DNA of 64,000 nucleotides from Pseudomonas muyukensis (GCF_019139535.1 NZ_CP077073.1:137501-201500), one strand, 5' to 3'. Numbered from the stretch's first letter, positions 11,473-21,795 are shown. Program-made: numbers and translations. Notes: generated by a model not told the origin, from the letters alone.

Positions 11473-12306
11473 TCAGTCCAGTTGCTGAACGGTTTTCTTC
11501 ACCTGGTCCGGGAAGAACAAGCGTTGCAGTTCCAGCCCCGGCTGCTCGGCGCGCATGAACGCCTCGCCGACCAGGAACGAGTACACCTCGTTGATTTCCA
11601 TCAGCTCGACATCGGCCCGGTTGAAGATCCCGCTCTCGGTAATCGCCAAGCGATCACGAGGGATGCGTGGCAACAGGTCGAGGGTGGTATCCAGGCTGAC
11701 CTCGAAGGTGTGCAGGTTGCGGTTGTTGACCCCGACCAACGGCGTGTCGAGGGTCTTCAACGCGCGCTCCAGCTCATCGCCATCATGCACCTCGACCAAC
11801 ACGTCGAGGCCGACGTCCTTGGCGGTGGCGGCCAGCTCGGCCATCTTCCCGTCATCCAGCGCCGAGACGATCAACAGCACGCAGTCGGCGCCCAGGGCAC
11901 GGGCCTCGACGATCTGGTACGGATCGACCATGAAGTCCTTGCGGATCACCGGCAGCGACACCGCGGCGCGGGCCTGCTGCAAGTAAAGGTCGGCACCCTG
12001 GAAGTAGTCCACGTCGGTGAGCACCGACAGGCAGGTCGCCCCGCCCTTCTCGTAGCTGACGGCGATTTCCGCCGGCACGAAGTGCTCGCGGATCACCCCC
12101 TTGCTCGGCGACGCTTTCTTGATTTCGGCGATCACCGCTGGCTTCTTGAGCCTGGCCTGCTTGATCAGCGCATTGGCGAACCCGCGCGGGGCCTCGGCGG
12201 CCTTGGCCAGTTGTTCCAGTTCGCCGAGGCTGACGCGGGCGCGGCGCTCGGATACTTCCTGGAATTTGCGGGCGATGATCCTTTCCAGCACCGTCGGCAC
12301 GCTCAT
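11473..12306 (-). CDS. trpC: Indole-3-glycerol phosphate synthase
   Basis: A 277-residue (beta/alpha)8 enzyme that closes CdRP to indole-3-glycerol phosphate, the fourth step of tryptophan synthesis. It starts at ATG 12306, overlapping the trpD stop by 4 bases. Conserved motifs are [12 protein letters not shown] with the catalytic lysine, the [12 protein letters not shown] strand, [13 protein letters not shown], and the phosphate-binding ESGIF. It is monofunctional, with no TrpF domain, as in other pseudomonads. Last gene of trpGDC. Confidence 0.96.
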   Translation of the reverse strand: MSVPTVLERIIARKFQEVSERRARVSLGELEQLAKAAEAPRGFANALIKQARLKKPAVIAEIKKASPSKGVIREHFVPAEIAVSYEKGGATCLSVLTDVDYFQGADLYLQQARAAVSLPVIRKDFMVDPYQIVEARALGADCVLLIVSALDDGKMAELAATAKDVGLDVLVEVHDGDELERALKTLDTPLVGVNNRNLHTFEVSLDTTLDLLPRIPRDRLAITESGIFNRADVELMEINEVYSFLVGEAFMRAEQPGLELQRLFFPDQVKKTVQQLD

Positions 12307-13352
12307 GCTTGGTTCTCCACCTTGAATACCGCAGTAAAGGCGCCCAGCTCCTGCAGTTTTTCCCAGGCCAGGCCGGTGTGCAGCACATCGTGGGCCAGCT
12401 CCACGCCCTGGGCCAGGGTCATGGCGTGATCGGCGGCGTACAGCGCGGCGCCGGCGTTGAGCACGATCATCTCGGCGGCCTTCTGGCCGTTCTCGGTCTT
12501 GCGCCGGCCCAGTGCATCGCGGATCAGCTCCAGCGATGCCTGCGGGCCGTCGACCGCCAGGCCATGCAGGCTCTGGCTCTTCATGCCGAGGTCCTCGGGT
12601 TCGACCCAATACTCGATGATCTGGTCGTTCTTCAGTTCAGCGACAAAGGTTGGCGCAGCCAGGCTGAACTCGTCCAGGCCATCCTTGGAGTGCACCACCA
12701 GCACATGCTTGCTGCCCATGCGCTGCAGCACTTCGGCCAATGGACGGCACAGGGCCTGGGTGAACACCCCGACCACCTGGTGCTTCACACCGGCCGGATT
12801 CGTAAGCGGGCCGAGCATGTTGAACAGGGTACGCAGCCCCAGCTCGCGACGCGGGCCGGCGGCGTGCTTCATGGCGCTGTGGTGGGTCTGGGCGAACATG
12901 AAGCCGATGCCCAGGCTGTCGATGCAACGGCCCACTTGCACCGGCGTCAGGTTCAGGTAGATGCCCGCGGCTTCCAGCAGGTCGGCACTGCCGCTCTTGC
13001 CAGACACTGCGCGGTTGCCGTGCTTGGCCACGGTGCAACCGGCCGCCGCGATGACGAACGCCGAGGCGGTGGACACGTTGAAGATATTGGCGCCATCGCC
13101 ACCGGTACCGACGATGTCGACCACGCCGTCGAGGGTCTTGAGCTCGACCTTGTCGGCCAGCTCACGCATCACCGACACCGCGCCGACGATCTCGTCGATG
13201 CTCTCGCTCTTCATGCGCATGCCCATCAGGAAGGCGCCGATCTGCGCCTCGCTGCATTGGCCGGTCATGATCTGGCGCATGACGTCGCGCATTTCCTCGG
13301 TGCTCAGGTCCAGGTGGCCGACGATGCGGCTCAATGCGTTCTTGATCTCCAT
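12303..13352 (-). CDS. trpD: Anthranilate phosphoribosyltransferase
   Basis: A 349-residue enzyme joining anthranilate to PRPP. It shows the PRPP-binding glycine-rich [15 protein letters not shown], the [19 protein letters not shown] segment, and the magnesium-binding DGLDE region. It lies 9 bases downstream of trpG and overlaps trpC by 4 bases, so translation is likely coupled. Confidence 0.97.
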   Translation of the reverse strand: MEIKNALSRIVGHLDLSTEEMRDVMRQIMTGQCSEAQIGAFLMGMRMKSESIDEIVGAVSVMRELADKVELKTLDGVVDIVGTGGDGANIFNVSTASAFVIAAAGCTVAKHGNRAVSGKSGSADLLEAAGIYLNLTPVQVGRCIDSLGIGFMFAQTHHSAMKHAAGPRRELGLRTLFNMLGPLTNPAGVKHQVVGVFTQALCRPLAEVLQRMGSKHVLVVHSKDGLDEFSLAAPTFVAELKNDQIIEYWVEPEDLGMKSQSLHGLAVDGPQASLELIRDALGRRKTENGQKAAEMIVLNAGAALYAADHAMTLAQGVELAHDVLHTGLAWEKLQELGAFTAVFKVENQA

Positions 13353-13361
13353 GATCGCTCC

Positions 13362-13955
13362 TTAACGGCGTCCGCCGGTCTGCTTGAGGAAGTTGGCGAA
13401 CAGCTCGTGACCCTGCTCGGTGAGAATGGACTCGGGGTGGAACTGTACCCCTTCGACGTTCAGGGTTTTATGACGCAGGCCCATGATCTCGTCGACCGAG
13501 CCATCTTCATGGGCGGTCCAGGCGGTCACTTCGAGGCAATCAGGCAGGGTATCGCGCTTGACCACCAGCGAGTGGTAGCGGGTGACGGTGAGCGGGTTGT
13601 TCAGGCCGGCGAACACCCCCAGGTCGCGGTGCAATACCGGGCTGGTCTTGCCGTGCATCACCTGGCGCGCGCGCACCACGTCACCGCCGTAGGCCTGGCC
13701 GATGGACTGGTGGCCCAGGCACACGCCCAGGATCGGCAGCTTGCCGGCAAAGTGCAGGATGGCCTCGATGGACACACCCGCTTCGCTCGGGGTGCAAGGG
13801 CCGGGAGAAACGACGATGCGCTCGGGGTTCAGGGCTTCGATCTGGGCGATGGTCATTTCGTCATTGCGAATGACCTTGACCTCGGCACCCAGCTCGCCGA
13901 GGTACTGCACCACGTTGTAGGTGAAGGAGTCGTAGTTGTCGATCATCAGTAACAT
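13362..13955 (-). CDS. trpG: Anthranilate synthase glutaminase subunit
   Basis: A 197-residue class I glutamine amidotransferase that supplies ammonia to TrpE. The start is ATG 13955 ([14 protein letters not shown]); an in-frame TTG two codons earlier is not needed, and AGAGG lies upstream. The catalytic cysteine is C79 in [10 protein letters not shown], with the His-Glu pair in VQFHPESIL. The trpE partner is not adjacent but lies about 2.4 kb away beyond estP on the same strand, the known Pseudomonas split. Confidence 0.97.
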   Translation of the reverse strand: MLLMIDNYDSFTYNVVQYLGELGAEVKVIRNDEMTIAQIEALNPERIVVSPGPCTPSEAGVSIEAILHFAGKLPILGVCLGHQSIGQAYGGDVVRARQVMHGKTSPVLHRDLGVFAGLNNPLTVTRYHSLVVKRDTLPDCLEVTAWTAHEDGSVDEIMGLRHKTLNVEGVQFHPESILTEQGHELFANFLKQTGGRR

Positions 13956-13992
13956 CTGCAACGAACCTCTTGAATACTGACTTTTGATTCGA

Positions 13993-14058
13993 GCCTTCCC
14001 CTACCGGCATGGATGCGGGTAAATCCGCATTGAGCGGCCGGTGAAGCGAAAGGAAGGC
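13993..14058 (-). promoter_or_regulatory. Nested hairpin in the trpGDC leader transcript
   Basis: Three nested complementary pairs are visible: GCCTTCC/GGAAGGC (13993-13999 with 14052-14058), ACCGGC/GCCGGT (14003-14008 with 14037-14042) and ATGCGG/CCGCAT (14013-14018 with 14025-14030). They sit between the Trp-rich leader ORF and trpG. No T run follows, so this is not a classical terminator, but the structure fits a leader-controlled switch. Confidence 0.5.
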
Positions 14059-14096
14059 AAACAGGAGCGGGCCGGGCTAGCCGGCAGGGGATAAAG

Positions 14097-14183
14097 TCAG
14101 GCGCGCCAACGCCAACGGGCGTGGGCCTTGATAACGCGCATCAAGAGTTTGCTGACGATCAACACAGGGTAGGTCTCGTTCAT
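14097..14183 (-). CDS. Probable trpGDC leader peptide with two Trp codons
   Basis: A 28-codon minus-strand ORF upstream of trpG that ends ARWRWRA then stop, with two Trp codons separated by one Arg codon. An internal ATG at 14141 would give a 14-residue form. The last 22 residues match the C-terminus encoded by gph just upstream of trpE at 15 positions, including the WRW block. Attenuation of trpE and trpGDC has been reported for P. putida, so this is very likely the attenuator peptide. No strong ribosome site is visible before either start. Confidence 0.7.
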   Translation of the reverse strand: MNETYPVLIVSKLLMRVIKAHARWRWRA

Positions 14184-14328
14184 ACGTCACGGCACAGTAG
14201 CCTACCGGCGCGGCGGGCGCAATATGCCGGTAAACACGGGGAAACGAATGCAATGACGGGCAATGCGCGGTGATTTGCTATGGTCATGCCGCTTGCTTCG
14301 ATAAAAACAACGAAAAGGACATTCATGC

Positions 14329-16230
14329 ATGCACACGGCACCCTTCCTGCGTTCCGCCCTCGGCATCCTTGCCCTCGCCTGCAGCCAGGCCATGGCCGCG
14401 CCCTCGCCCTATTCGTCGATGATCGTCTTCGGTGACAGCCTCAGCGACGCCGGGCAGTTTCCCGACCTGACCGGTGGCACCCCAGGCATGCGTTTCACCA
14501 ACCGCGACGCCAACGGCAACTATGCGCCGGTCTCACCGATGATCCTCGGCGCCAGGCTGGGTTTCTCCGGCGCGGCACTGGGCCCCTCCACCTCGCTGAC
14601 CAACCAGTTGCAGGGCACCCCCGACGGCAACAACTGGGCGGTGGGTGGCTACACCACGCAGCAGATCCTCGACTCGATCACCGACACCTCGAAAGCCGTT
14701 ATCCCGCCTGGGCGCCCCGGTGCCGGCGTGGTCCTGCGCGAGCGTGACGGCTACCTGGCCAACGGCCTGCGCGCCGACCCCAACGCGCTGTACTACCTGA
14801 CCGGCGGCGGCAACGACTTCCTCCAGGGCCTGGTCAACAGCCCGGCCGACGCGGCAGCCGCCGGAGCACGCCTGGCCGCCAGTGCCCAGGCCCTGCAACA
14901 GGGGGGCGCACGCTACATCATGGTCTGGCTGCTGCCAGACCTGGGCCAGACCCCGAACTTCAGCGGCACGCCCCAGCAAGGCCCGCTGTCGCAGCTGTCC
15001 AGCGTGTTCAACCAGGCGCTGGTCGGCCAACTCGGGCAGATCGACGCCCAGATCATCCCGCTCAACGTGCCCCTGCTGCTGCGCGAAGCCCTCGCCAGCC
15101 CCGGCCAGTTCGGCCTGGCCAGCGACCAGAACCTGGTCGGCACCTGCTACAGCGGCGACGGTTGCGTGGGCAACCCGGTCTACGGTGCCAACGGCAGCAG
15201 CCCGGATCCAACCCGGCTGCTGTTCAACGACTCGGTGCACCCAACCATCGCCGGCCAGCAACTGATCGCCGACTACGGCTTTTCGATCCTGGCCGCGCCG
15301 TGGGAACTGACACTGCTGCCGGAAATCGCCCACGCCAGCCTGCGCGCCCACCAGGACGAACTGCGCAACCAGTGGCAGACACCCTGGCAGGCCGTCGGCC
15401 AGTGGCAGGCGTTCGTCGCCACTGGCGACCAGGACCTGGACTTCGGCAGCCAGCGCAGCGCCGCCAGTGGCGACGGGCGCAGCTACAACCTGACCCTCGG
15501 CGGCAGCTACCGGCTGGATGAGGCCTGGCGCCTGGGCCTGGCCGCCGGGGTCTACCGGCAGAAACTCGAAGCAGGCCAGCACGACTCGGACTACAAGCTC
15601 GACAGTTACCTGGCCAGTGCCTTCGCCCAGTTCCGCCAGGACCGCTGGTGGGCGGATGCGGCGTTGACCGCCGGCCACCTGGACTACCGCGACCTCAAGC
15701 GCACCTTCGCCCTGGGCGTGAACGAGCGCAGCGAAAAAGGCGATACCGACGGCGAGGCCTGGGCCATCAGCGCCCGCCTGGGCTACAACCTGGCGAGCGA
15801 GGGCAGTGCCTGGCAACTGGCGCCGTTCGTCAGTGGCGACTATGCGCGGGTCAAGGTCGATGGCTATGACGAGAAGAGCGGGCGCTCGACAGCGCTTGGC
15901 TTCGACGACCAGGCGCGCAAGTCGCGGCGCCTGGGCGTAGGCCTGCAGGGCAGCGTGCAGGTGTTGCCCAGCACCCGGCTGTTCGCCGAAGTGGCCCGCG
16001 AGCATGAGTTCGAGGATGACCAGCAGGACCTGACCCTGCACTTGACCCGCCTGCCGGCCAACGACTTCACCCTGACCGGCTACACGCCGCACAGCAACCT
16101 GACCCGCGCCAGCCTGGGGGTGAGTCATGAACTGGTGGCCGGGTTAACCCTGCGGGGGAACTACAACTGGCGCAAGAGTGATGAGTTGACTCAGCAGGGG
16201 CTGAGCCTGGGGGTCAGCGTCGACTTCTAG
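14329..16230 (+). CDS. estP: Autotransporter GDSL esterase (EstA/EstP)
   Basis: A 633-residue outer-membrane esterase. A signal peptide covers about residues 1-23 (cleavage after AMA). The GDSL nucleophile block is [10 protein letters not shown] with Ser37, the GGGNDF oxyanion motif is present, and the catalytic Asp-His pair sits in NDSVHPT near residue 305. The C-terminal third forms a beta-barrel translocator and ends in phenylalanine (SVDF), as outer-membrane proteins do. ATG 14329 is preceded by AAAGGA. It is on the strand opposite to both trp loci it separates. Confidence 0.93.
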   Translation: MHTAPFLRSALGILALACSQAMAAPSPYSSMIVFGDSLSDAGQFPDLTGGTPGMRFTNRDANGNYAPVSPMILGARLGFSGAALGPSTSLTNQLQGTPDGNNWAVGGYTTQQILDSITDTSKAVIPPGRPGAGVVLRERDGYLANGLRADPNALYYLTGGGNDFLQGLVNSPADAAAAGARLAASAQALQQGGARYIMVWLLPDLGQTPNFSGTPQQGPLSQLSSVFNQALVGQLGQIDAQIIPLNVPLLLREALASPGQFGLASDQNLVGTCYSGDGCVGNPVYGANGSSPDPTRLLFNDSVHPTIAGQQLIADYGFSILAAPWELTLLPEIAHASLRAHQDELRNQWQTPWQAVGQWQAFVATGDQDLDFGSQRSAASGDGRSYNLTLGGSYRLDEAWRLGLAAGVYRQKLEAGQHDSDYKLDSYLASAFAQFRQDRWWADAALTAGHLDYRDLKRTFALGVNERSEKGDTDGEAWAISARLGYNLASEGSAWQLAPFVSGDYARVKVDGYDEKSGRSTALGFDDQARKSRRLGVGLQGSVQVLPSTRLFAEVAREHEFEDDQQDLTLHLTRLPANDFTLTGYTPHSNLTRASLGVSHELVAGLTLRGNYNWRKSDELTQQGLSLGVSVDF

Positions 16231-16251
16231 ATCGTTGGGGCCGCTCTGCGG

Positions 16252-16325
16252 CCCTTTCGCGACACAAGGCCGCTCCTACAGAAGAACACAATCGCCTGTA
16301 GGAGCGGCCTTGTGTCGCGAAAGGG
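16252..16325. repeat. Perfect REP palindrome after estP
   Basis: Two perfectly complementary 30-base arms (16252-16281 and 16296-16325) around a 14-base spacer. Each contains the GTAGGAGCGGCCTTGTGTCG core. It lies between the convergent estP and trpE and may double as a transcript terminator or stabiliser. Confidence 0.9.
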
Positions 16326-16353
16326 CTGCGAAGCAGCCCCGCAAGCCAGTGAA

Positions 16354-17835
16354 TTACTGGATCGTGGTCTGCTCGGCCAACGCCACCGCGCGGAACATCG
16401 CCCGGCGCTTGTTGAGGGTTTCTTCCCACTCCAGCGCCGGTACCGAGTCGGCGACGATACCGCCGCCGGCCTGTACATGCAGCTCGCCATCCTTGATCAC
16501 CGCGGTGCGGATGGCGATGGCGGTGTCCATGTTGCCGTTCCAGGCAAAGTAGCCCACCGCGCCACCGTAGACACCGCGCTTGACCGGCTCCAGCTCGTCG
16601 ATGATCTCCATCGCGCGAATCTTCGGCGCCCCGGACAAGGTGCCCGCCGGCAGGATCGCGCGCAGCGCGTCCATCGCCGTCAGCCCCTCACGCAACTGGC
16701 CAGTGACGTTGGAAACAATGTGCATGACGTTGGAATAGCGCTCGATCACCATCTTCTCGGTCAGGCGCACGCTACCGGTGGACGACACCCGCCCCACATC
16801 GTTGCGGCCCAGGTCGATCAGCATCAGGTGCTCGGCGATTTCCTTGTCGTCCGACAGCAGGTCGTCTTCCAAGGCGCGGTCGGCCTCTTCGGTAGCCCCA
16901 CGCGGGCGGGTGCCGGCTATCGGGCGCACGGTGACCAGGTTGTCCTCGACCCGCACCAGCACTTCCGGCGAACTGCCGACCACGTGGAAGTCGCCGAAGT
17001 TGAAGAAGTACATGTACGGCGTCGGGTTGAAGCAGCGCAGGGCGCGGTACAGGTCGATGGGCGCAGCCTTGAAGTCGATGGACATGCGCTGCGACGGCAC
17101 CACCTGCATGCAGTCGCCGGCGAGGATGTACTCCTTGATCCGCCCCACGGCGTTTTCATAGTCGTCACGGGTATAGCTGGAACGGAATTGCGGCTCGGCC
17201 GCCTGTGGGCCGCTGAGGTCCAGGCCGCGGCGCGGGGCGATGGGCTGGCGCAGCGTGGCCAGCAGCCCTTGCAGGCGCGCCTGGCCCTGCTCGAAAGCCT
17301 GCTCGTCGGCCGGGTCGACCAGCACGATGGCGTGCATCTTGCCAGCCAGGTTGTCGAACACCACCACCGCGTCGGAAACCATCAACAGGATATCCGGCAC
17401 GCCCAGCGGATCCGGGTTCGGGCTGGCGCCGAGGCGTTTTTCCACATAACGCACGCAGTCGTAGCCGAAGTAACCGACCAGGCCACCGTTGAAGCGCGGC
17501 AGGCCCGCAATGTCGGCGACCTTGTAGCGGTCCTTGAAGGCCTCGACGAAGGCCAGTGGATCCTCGACGTCATGGCTTTCCACCTCGACGCCATCCTCCA
17601 GGATGCTCACGTGGTAGCCATGCACCCGCAGCACGGTGCGCGACGGCAGGCCGATCATCGAGTAACGGCCCCATTTTTCGCCGCCCTGCACCGACTCGAG
17701 CAGGTAGGAGTTGGGTTGGTCGGCCAGTTTCAGGTAGATCGACAGCGGCGTGTCGAAGTCGGCCAGGGTTTCACAGGCCAAGGGGATGCGGTTGTAGCCG
17801 GCAGCGGCCAGGCGCAGGAATTCTTCGCGGGTCAT
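16354..17835 (-). CDS. trpE: Anthranilate synthase component I
   Basis: A 493-residue chorismate-using enzyme, the first committed step of tryptophan synthesis. The start is ATG 17835 ([19 protein letters not shown]), not the longer frame to 17871. The feedback site motif LLES appears near residue 46, and the C-terminal chorismate-binding domain has [15 protein letters not shown] and [18 protein letters not shown]. It partners with TrpG. The 3' end of gph lies 69 bases upstream and encodes a Trp-rich leader. Confidence 0.97.
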   Translation of the reverse strand: MTREEFLRLAAAGYNRIPLACETLADFDTPLSIYLKLADQPNSYLLESVQGGEKWGRYSMIGLPSRTVLRVHGYHVSILEDGVEVESHDVEDPLAFVEAFKDRYKVADIAGLPRFNGGLVGYFGYDCVRYVEKRLGASPNPDPLGVPDILLMVSDAVVVFDNLAGKMHAIVLVDPADEQAFEQGQARLQGLLATLRQPIAPRRGLDLSGPQAAEPQFRSSYTRDDYENAVGRIKEYILAGDCMQVVPSQRMSIDFKAAPIDLYRALRCFNPTPYMYFFNFGDFHVVGSSPEVLVRVEDNLVTVRPIAGTRPRGATEEADRALEDDLLSDDKEIAEHLMLIDLGRNDVGRVSSTGSVRLTEKMVIERYSNVMHIVSNVTGQLREGLTAMDALRAILPAGTLSGAPKIRAMEIIDELEPVKRGVYGGAVGYFAWNGNMDTAIAIRTAVIKDGELHVQAGGGIVADSVPALEWEETLNKRRAMFRAVALAEQTTIQ

Positions 17836-17879
17836 GTGTAGCCTCGGGCAAGCAGCAAAGGGGGCGGGCAAACGGACGT

Positions 17880-17895
17880 ACCGGCGGGTGCCGGT
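17880..17895 (-). promoter_or_regulatory. Hairpin between Trp leader and trpE
   Basis: An ACCGGC/GCCGGT stem with a 4-base loop on the nascent trpE leader RNA. The same hexamer pair recurs in the trpG leader. There is no T run after it. Confidence 0.4.
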
Positions 17896-17904
17896 GGGCA
17901 GCAG

Positions 17905-17949
17905 TCAGGCGCGCCAGCGCCAGCGGGCCAGGGCCTTGATGACTTTCAT
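17905..17949 (-). CDS. Candidate trpE leader peptide embedded in the 3' end of gph
   Basis: A 14-codon ORF ([14 protein letters not shown]) in the same frame as the gph C-terminus and sharing its stop codon. Its Trp codons lie 56 to 76 bases before trpE. It resembles the trpGDC leader peptide and has the same CAAACTCT sequence just before its ATG. It may be translated as the tail of Gph, as a separate peptide, or both. Confidence 0.5.
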   Translation of the reverse strand: MKVIKALARWRWRA

Positions 17950-18723
17950 CCAGAGTTTGCCGGTAACCACCACGTTGTTGTCTCTGCTTGGCGGGGCTTG
18001 AAGGTCCGTCAACGTTATCCCAGTGTCGGAGACTAAGCAACCGGGCAGCAGCAAGCGCAGGTCGTCGATGACCAGGCTGGGGGATTCCTCGTCGATGGGG
18101 CGGCCATGATTGTAGCCGTAGCTCAGGCCTACGCACTTGACGCCGGCGGCCTTGGCAGCCAGCACGTCGCTGCGCGAATCGCCGACGAACAACGATTGTT
18201 CGGCGCTGACACCGGCCATCTTCATCACGAACAACAGTGCCGCCGGGTCGGGCTTCTTCTGCGCCAGAGTATCGCCGCCGATGATCCAGCGGAAATAGCG
18301 ACCGATCTTCATCTGGTCGAGCAAGGGGGCGACGAAGCGTTCGGGCTTGTTGGTGATCAGCGCCATCTCCACGCCCTGCTTGCGCAGCCAGCGCAAGGTG
18401 TCGCGCACGCCGGGGTAGACCACGGTCAGCTCATGGCTTTCGGCGTAGGCCTCCATGAACAGCGCCAGCGCCTGCTCGGCCAGCGCGTCGTCCACCGCCT
18501 GGTGCTCGATGCTACCGGCCAGGGCGCGGCGCACCAGCACCTGGGCGCCGTTGCCGACCCAGTGGCGTACCGCCTCCAGCCCGGCGGGCGGTCGCCCGAG
18601 TTCGAGCAGCATGCGGTCGACGGCTGCGGCCAGGTCGGGAACAGAGTCGATCAGGGTGCCATCCAGATCGAACATCACCAGCCTGGGCAGCGTCCCCGGG
18701 AACAGCTGCTCGAAGCCACTCAT
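17905..18723 (-). CDS. gph: Phosphoglycolate phosphatase, C-terminus overlapping the trp leader
   Basis: A 272-residue HAD-superfamily phosphatase that removes 2-phosphoglycolate. Motif I is [10 protein letters not shown] (D19, D21), motif II lies in [10 protein letters not shown], motif III has the lysine of LAQKKPDP, and motif IV is [16 protein letters not shown]. The last roughly 35 residues after LLLPG extend beyond the HAD fold and end in [13 protein letters not shown], the Trp-rich leader of trpE. It overlaps the rpe stop by 4 bases. Confidence 0.93.
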   Translation of the reverse strand: MSGFEQLFPGTLPRLVMFDLDGTLIDSVPDLAAAVDRMLLELGRPPAGLEAVRHWVGNGAQVLVRRALAGSIEHQAVDDALAEQALALFMEAYAESHELTVVYPGVRDTLRWLRKQGVEMALITNKPERFVAPLLDQMKIGRYFRWIIGGDTLAQKKPDPAALLFVMKMAGVSAEQSLFVGDSRSDVLAAKAAGVKCVGLSYGYNHGRPIDEESPSLVIDDLRLLLPGCLVSDTGITLTDLQAPPSRDNNVVVTGKLWMKVIKALARWRWRA

Positions 18724-19394
18724 GCGCGGGCCAGCGCCAGTTCGGCACGCATCTGGTCGATGACCTGCTTGTAGTCCGGGGCGTTGAAGATCGCTGAACC
18801 GGCAACGAAGGTGTCGGCACCGGCGGCAGCGATCTCGCGGATATTGCCGACGTTGACGCCTCCGTCGATCTCCAGGCGGATATCGCGGCCGCTGGCATCG
18901 ATCAGCGCACGGGCTTCACGCAGCTTGTCGAGGGTGCCGGGGATGAACTTCTGGCCGCCGAAGCCTGGGTTGACGCTCATCAGCAGGACCATGTCGATCT
19001 TGTCCATCACGTACTTCAGGGCATCCAGGCTGGTGGCCGGGTTGAACACCAGGCCGGCCTTGCAGCCACCGTCCTTGATCAGTTGCAGCGACCGGTCGAT
19101 GTGCTGCGAGGCTTCCGGGTGGAAGGTGATGTAGGTGGCGCCGGCCTCGATGAAATCGCCGATGATGCGGTCGACCGGGCTGACCATCAGGTGCACGTCG
19201 ATCGGTGCGGTCACGCCGTACTTGCGCAAAGCGCTGCAGACCATCGGGCCGATGGTCAGGTTGGGCACGTAGTGGTTGTCCATGACATCGAAGTGGACGA
19301 TGTCGGCCCCGGCGGCCAGGACCTTGTCGACGTCCTCGCCCAGGCGGGCGAAATCGGCGGACAGAATGGAGGGGGCAATAGCGTAGGGCTGCAT
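18720..19394 (-). CDS. rpe: Ribulose-phosphate 3-epimerase
   Basis: A 224-residue TIM-barrel epimerase interconverting ribulose-5-phosphate and xylulose-5-phosphate. The start is ATG 19394 ([19 protein letters not shown]). Metal-binding motifs [13 protein letters not shown] and the [11 protein letters not shown] loop are present, as is LEIDGGVN. It is coupled to gph by a 4-base overlap, giving rpe-gph-trpE order. Confidence 0.97.
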   Translation of the reverse strand: MQPYAIAPSILSADFARLGEDVDKVLAAGADIVHFDVMDNHYVPNLTIGPMVCSALRKYGVTAPIDVHLMVSPVDRIIGDFIEAGATYITFHPEASQHIDRSLQLIKDGGCKAGLVFNPATSLDALKYVMDKIDMVLLMSVNPGFGGQKFIPGTLDKLREARALIDASGRDIRLEIDGGVNVGNIREIAAAGADTFVAGSAIFNAPDYKQVIDQMRAELALARA

Positions 19395-19498
19395 GGCGCA
19401 CCTGTTGGGCAGAATCACGGTGGCGCGCATTGTAACTCAGGCAAAGCGATGAGGGCTGATTGGTATCAAGGGTGTGCGTCGGTCGATAACTCACACCG

Positions 19499-19572
19499 CG
19501 TGGGAGCGGGCTTGCCCCGCGATGGCGGCGGTGGGTTTACCATCGCCATCGCGGGGCAAGCCCACTCCCACG
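19499..19572. repeat. REP doublet upstream of rpe
   Basis: Two 28-base inverted arms (19499-19526 and 19545-19572) of the GTGGGAGCGGGCTTGCCCCG class, with a single mismatch. They separate rpe from the upstream transporter operon and leave only 20 bases before the permease stop. Confidence 0.85.
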
Positions 19573-19592
19573 TGCGCTTCGCAGCATGGGAA

Positions 19593-20420
19593 TCAGCCCG
19601 GCTGCTGGGTCCTCAGCTTCTCGCTACGCCCGCGCAACCACTCAAGGGTCAGCAGCAACACCACCGAAAACGCGATCAGCAAGGTGGCCGCCGCGGCGAT
19701 GGTCGGGCTCAGGTTCTCGCGGATGCCGCTGAACATCTGCCGTGGCAGGGTCGCCTGCTCGGGCCCGGCGAGGAACAGCGTCACCACCACTTCATCGAAC
19801 GAGGTGGCAAAGGCGAACAACGCCCCGGAAATAACCCCCGGCGCGATCAGCGGCAGGGTCACCCGGCGAAACGCCAGTAACGGCGAGGCCCCCAGGCTGG
19901 CTGCCGCGCGTACCAGGTTGTAGTTGAAACCCTGCAGCGTCGCCGACACGGTGATGATCACGAACGGCACGCCCAGCACCGCGTGCACCAGGATCAGCGA
20001 GGTGAAGCTGTTGCCCATGCCCAGCGGGGCGAAGAACAGGTAGCTGGCCACGCCGATGATCACCACCGGTACCACCATCGGCGAAATCACCAGCGCCATC
20101 ACCAGCGACTTGCCGGGAAAATCGCCGCGGGTCAGGCCAATGGCGGCCAGGGTGCCGAACACCATGGCCAGCACGGTGGCCGCCGGGGCGACGATGATGC
20201 TGTTCTTCAGCGCGCGCATCCACTCGGCCGAGGCGAAGAAGTCCTGGTACCAATGCAGCGAGAAACCTTGCAATGGATACACCAGGAAGCTGCCACTGTT
20301 GAATGAAAGGGGGATGATCACCAGCACCGGCAGCACCAGGAACAACAGGATCAGGCCGCAGAGAATCCGCAGGCTGTAGAACCACACCCGCTCCACGGGC
20401 GACATATAGGGGCTCAGCAT
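19593..20420 (-). CDS. agtD: ABC transporter permease (PotC/PotI-like)
   Basis: A 275-residue inner-membrane permease with about six transmembrane helices. The EAA-type cytoplasmic loop appears as AAASLGASPLLAFRRVTLPLIAPG. It is the last gene of a four-gene importer (ATPase, binding protein, two permeases), 11 bases after the other permease. By gene order next to rpe-gph-trpE and a two-component system it corresponds to the P. aeruginosa Agt system for GABA and 5-aminovalerate; the symbol is an analogy and the substrate is unproven. Confidence 0.8.
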   Translation of the reverse strand: MLSPYMSPVERVWFYSLRILCGLILLFLVLPVLVIIPLSFNSGSFLVYPLQGFSLHWYQDFFASAEWMRALKNSIIVAPAATVLAMVFGTLAAIGLTRGDFPGKSLVMALVISPMVVPVVIIGVASYLFFAPLGMGNSFTSLILVHAVLGVPFVIITVSATLQGFNYNLVRAAASLGASPLLAFRRVTLPLIAPGVISGALFAFATSFDEVVVTLFLAGPEQATLPRQMFSGIRENLSPTIAAAATLLIAFSVVLLLTLEWLRGRSEKLRTQQPG

Positions 20421-20431
20421 GACAAGGCTCC

Positions 20432-21679
20432 TCAGCTCAGGCGCAGGCGGCTGGCGCCGACCAGCCAGCTATAGATCAGGTACAGCAGCACGGTCGCCAG
20501 CAGCAGCAAGCCGCCCAATGCGGTGGCCATGCCCCAGTTGATGCTGGTGTTGGTGTAGAAGGCGACGAAGTAGCTGACCATCTGGTCGTTGGGGCTGCCC
20601 AGCAGCGCCGGGGTGATGTAGTAGCCGATGGCCAGGATGAACACCAGCAGGCAGCCGGCGCCGACACCGGCGTAGGTCTGCGGGAAGTACACCCGCCAGA
20701 AGCTGGCGAACGGGTGGCAGCCAAGCGAGATCGCCGCGCGCATGTAGCTGGGCGAGATGCCCTTCATCACGCTGTACAGCGGCAGGATCATGAACGGCAG
20801 CAGGATGTGCACCATCGAGATGTACACACCGGTGCGGTTGAACACCAGTTCCAACGGTTGGTCGATGATGCCCATGGCCATCAGCGCGCTGTTGATCAGG
20901 CCGCCGGATTGCAGCAGCACGATCCACGCCGCCACCCGTACCAGGATCGAAGTCCAGAACGGCAGCAGCACCAGGATCATCAGCAGGTTGCTCTGCCGGG
21001 TCGGCAGGTTGGCCAGCAGGTACGCCAATGGATAGGCGAGCACCAGGCAGATGGCGGTGATCACCACGCCCATCCACAGGGTGCGGGCGAAGATATCCAG
21101 GTAGATGGCCTGGTCGGGCGTGGCCTTGGCCAGCTCACCGAGGTCGTCGATGCGGTGGTCGAGAGACGCCAGCAGGTAGAACGAAGTGACCGTGCTGGTA
21201 TTGCGGCGGATCGCCTGCCAGTAGGCCGGGTCGCCCCAGCGCTCGTCCAGCGCTTGCAGGGCCTCTTTATAAGAAGCCGGCTCGGTCTTGAACGGCAAGG
21301 CACGGGCGGTCTTGGCCAGCAGGCTGCGGTAACCGGCCAGCTCCATGTTCAGGCGCTTGGACAGGTCGCCCAAGGTCTGGTTCTTGCGCGATTCGGCCAG
21401 GTCCTGGCTCAGGGCCTGGTAGACCGGCTCGCCGGGCAGGCTCTTGCCATCCCACTGCGTCACCGCCTCGACGGTGCGCGGCAGGCCGGCGACCACCTCG
21501 GGGTTGCCGACGCTCTTGTACAGCAGCGCCGCGATCGGCACCAGAAACACCAGCAGGAGAAACAGCGCCAACGGCGCGATCAACGCCTGGGCCTTCCAGC
21601 GGTTGACCCGCTCGGCATGCTTGAGGCGCTGCTTGAGGCTTGGACCTGCGCCTTCGTTGAGGGGCATTGCAATGGCCAT
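20432..21679 (-). CDS. agtC: ABC transporter permease (PotB/PotH-like) with long periplasmic loop
   Basis: A 415-residue permease. A cytoplasmic N-terminus is followed by a first helix at about residues 33-55, then a large hydrophilic loop of about 140 residues before the five C-terminal helices. The EAA loop reads RAAISLGCHPFASFWRVYFPQT. The long loop after the first helix is typical of this subgroup and absent from E. coli PotB. It lies between the binding protein and the second permease. Confidence 0.8.
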   Translation of the reverse strand: MAIAMPLNEGAGPSLKQRLKHAERVNRWKAQALIAPLALFLLLVFLVPIAALLYKSVGNPEVVAGLPRTVEAVTQWDGKSLPGEPVYQALSQDLAESRKNQTLGDLSKRLNMELAGYRSLLAKTARALPFKTEPASYKEALQALDERWGDPAYWQAIRRNTSTVTSFYLLASLDHRIDDLGELAKATPDQAIYLDIFARTLWMGVVITAICLVLAYPLAYLLANLPTRQSNLLMILVLLPFWTSILVRVAAWIVLLQSGGLINSALMAMGIIDQPLELVFNRTGVYISMVHILLPFMILPLYSVMKGISPSYMRAAISLGCHPFASFWRVYFPQTYAGVGAGCLLVFILAIGYYITPALLGSPNDQMVSYFVAFYTNTSINWGMATALGGLLLLATVLLYLIYSWLVGASRLRLS

Positions 21680-21710
21680 GACGAACTCCGGAAAACGGGA
21701 AAGGGGCGGT

Positions 21711-21773
21711 TCGCCGGCAAGCCGGCTCCTACGGATGGATTGCGCGTTTCTGTAGGAGCCGGCTTGCCGGCGA
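21711..21773. repeat. REP palindrome between permease and binding-protein genes
   Basis: Perfect 22-base inverted arms (21711-21732 and 21752-21773) with the GTAGGAGCCGGCTTGCCGGC core. It sits inside the operon just after the binding-protein gene, a position that often stabilises the upstream mRNA. Confidence 0.9.
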
Positions 21774-21795
21774 TGGGCCGCACAGCGGCCCGTGA

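Noticed and set aside
17836..17904. Classical intrinsic attenuator before trpE
   Set aside because: A hairpin is present but no T run follows, so an intrinsic terminator is not supported by the sequence alone.
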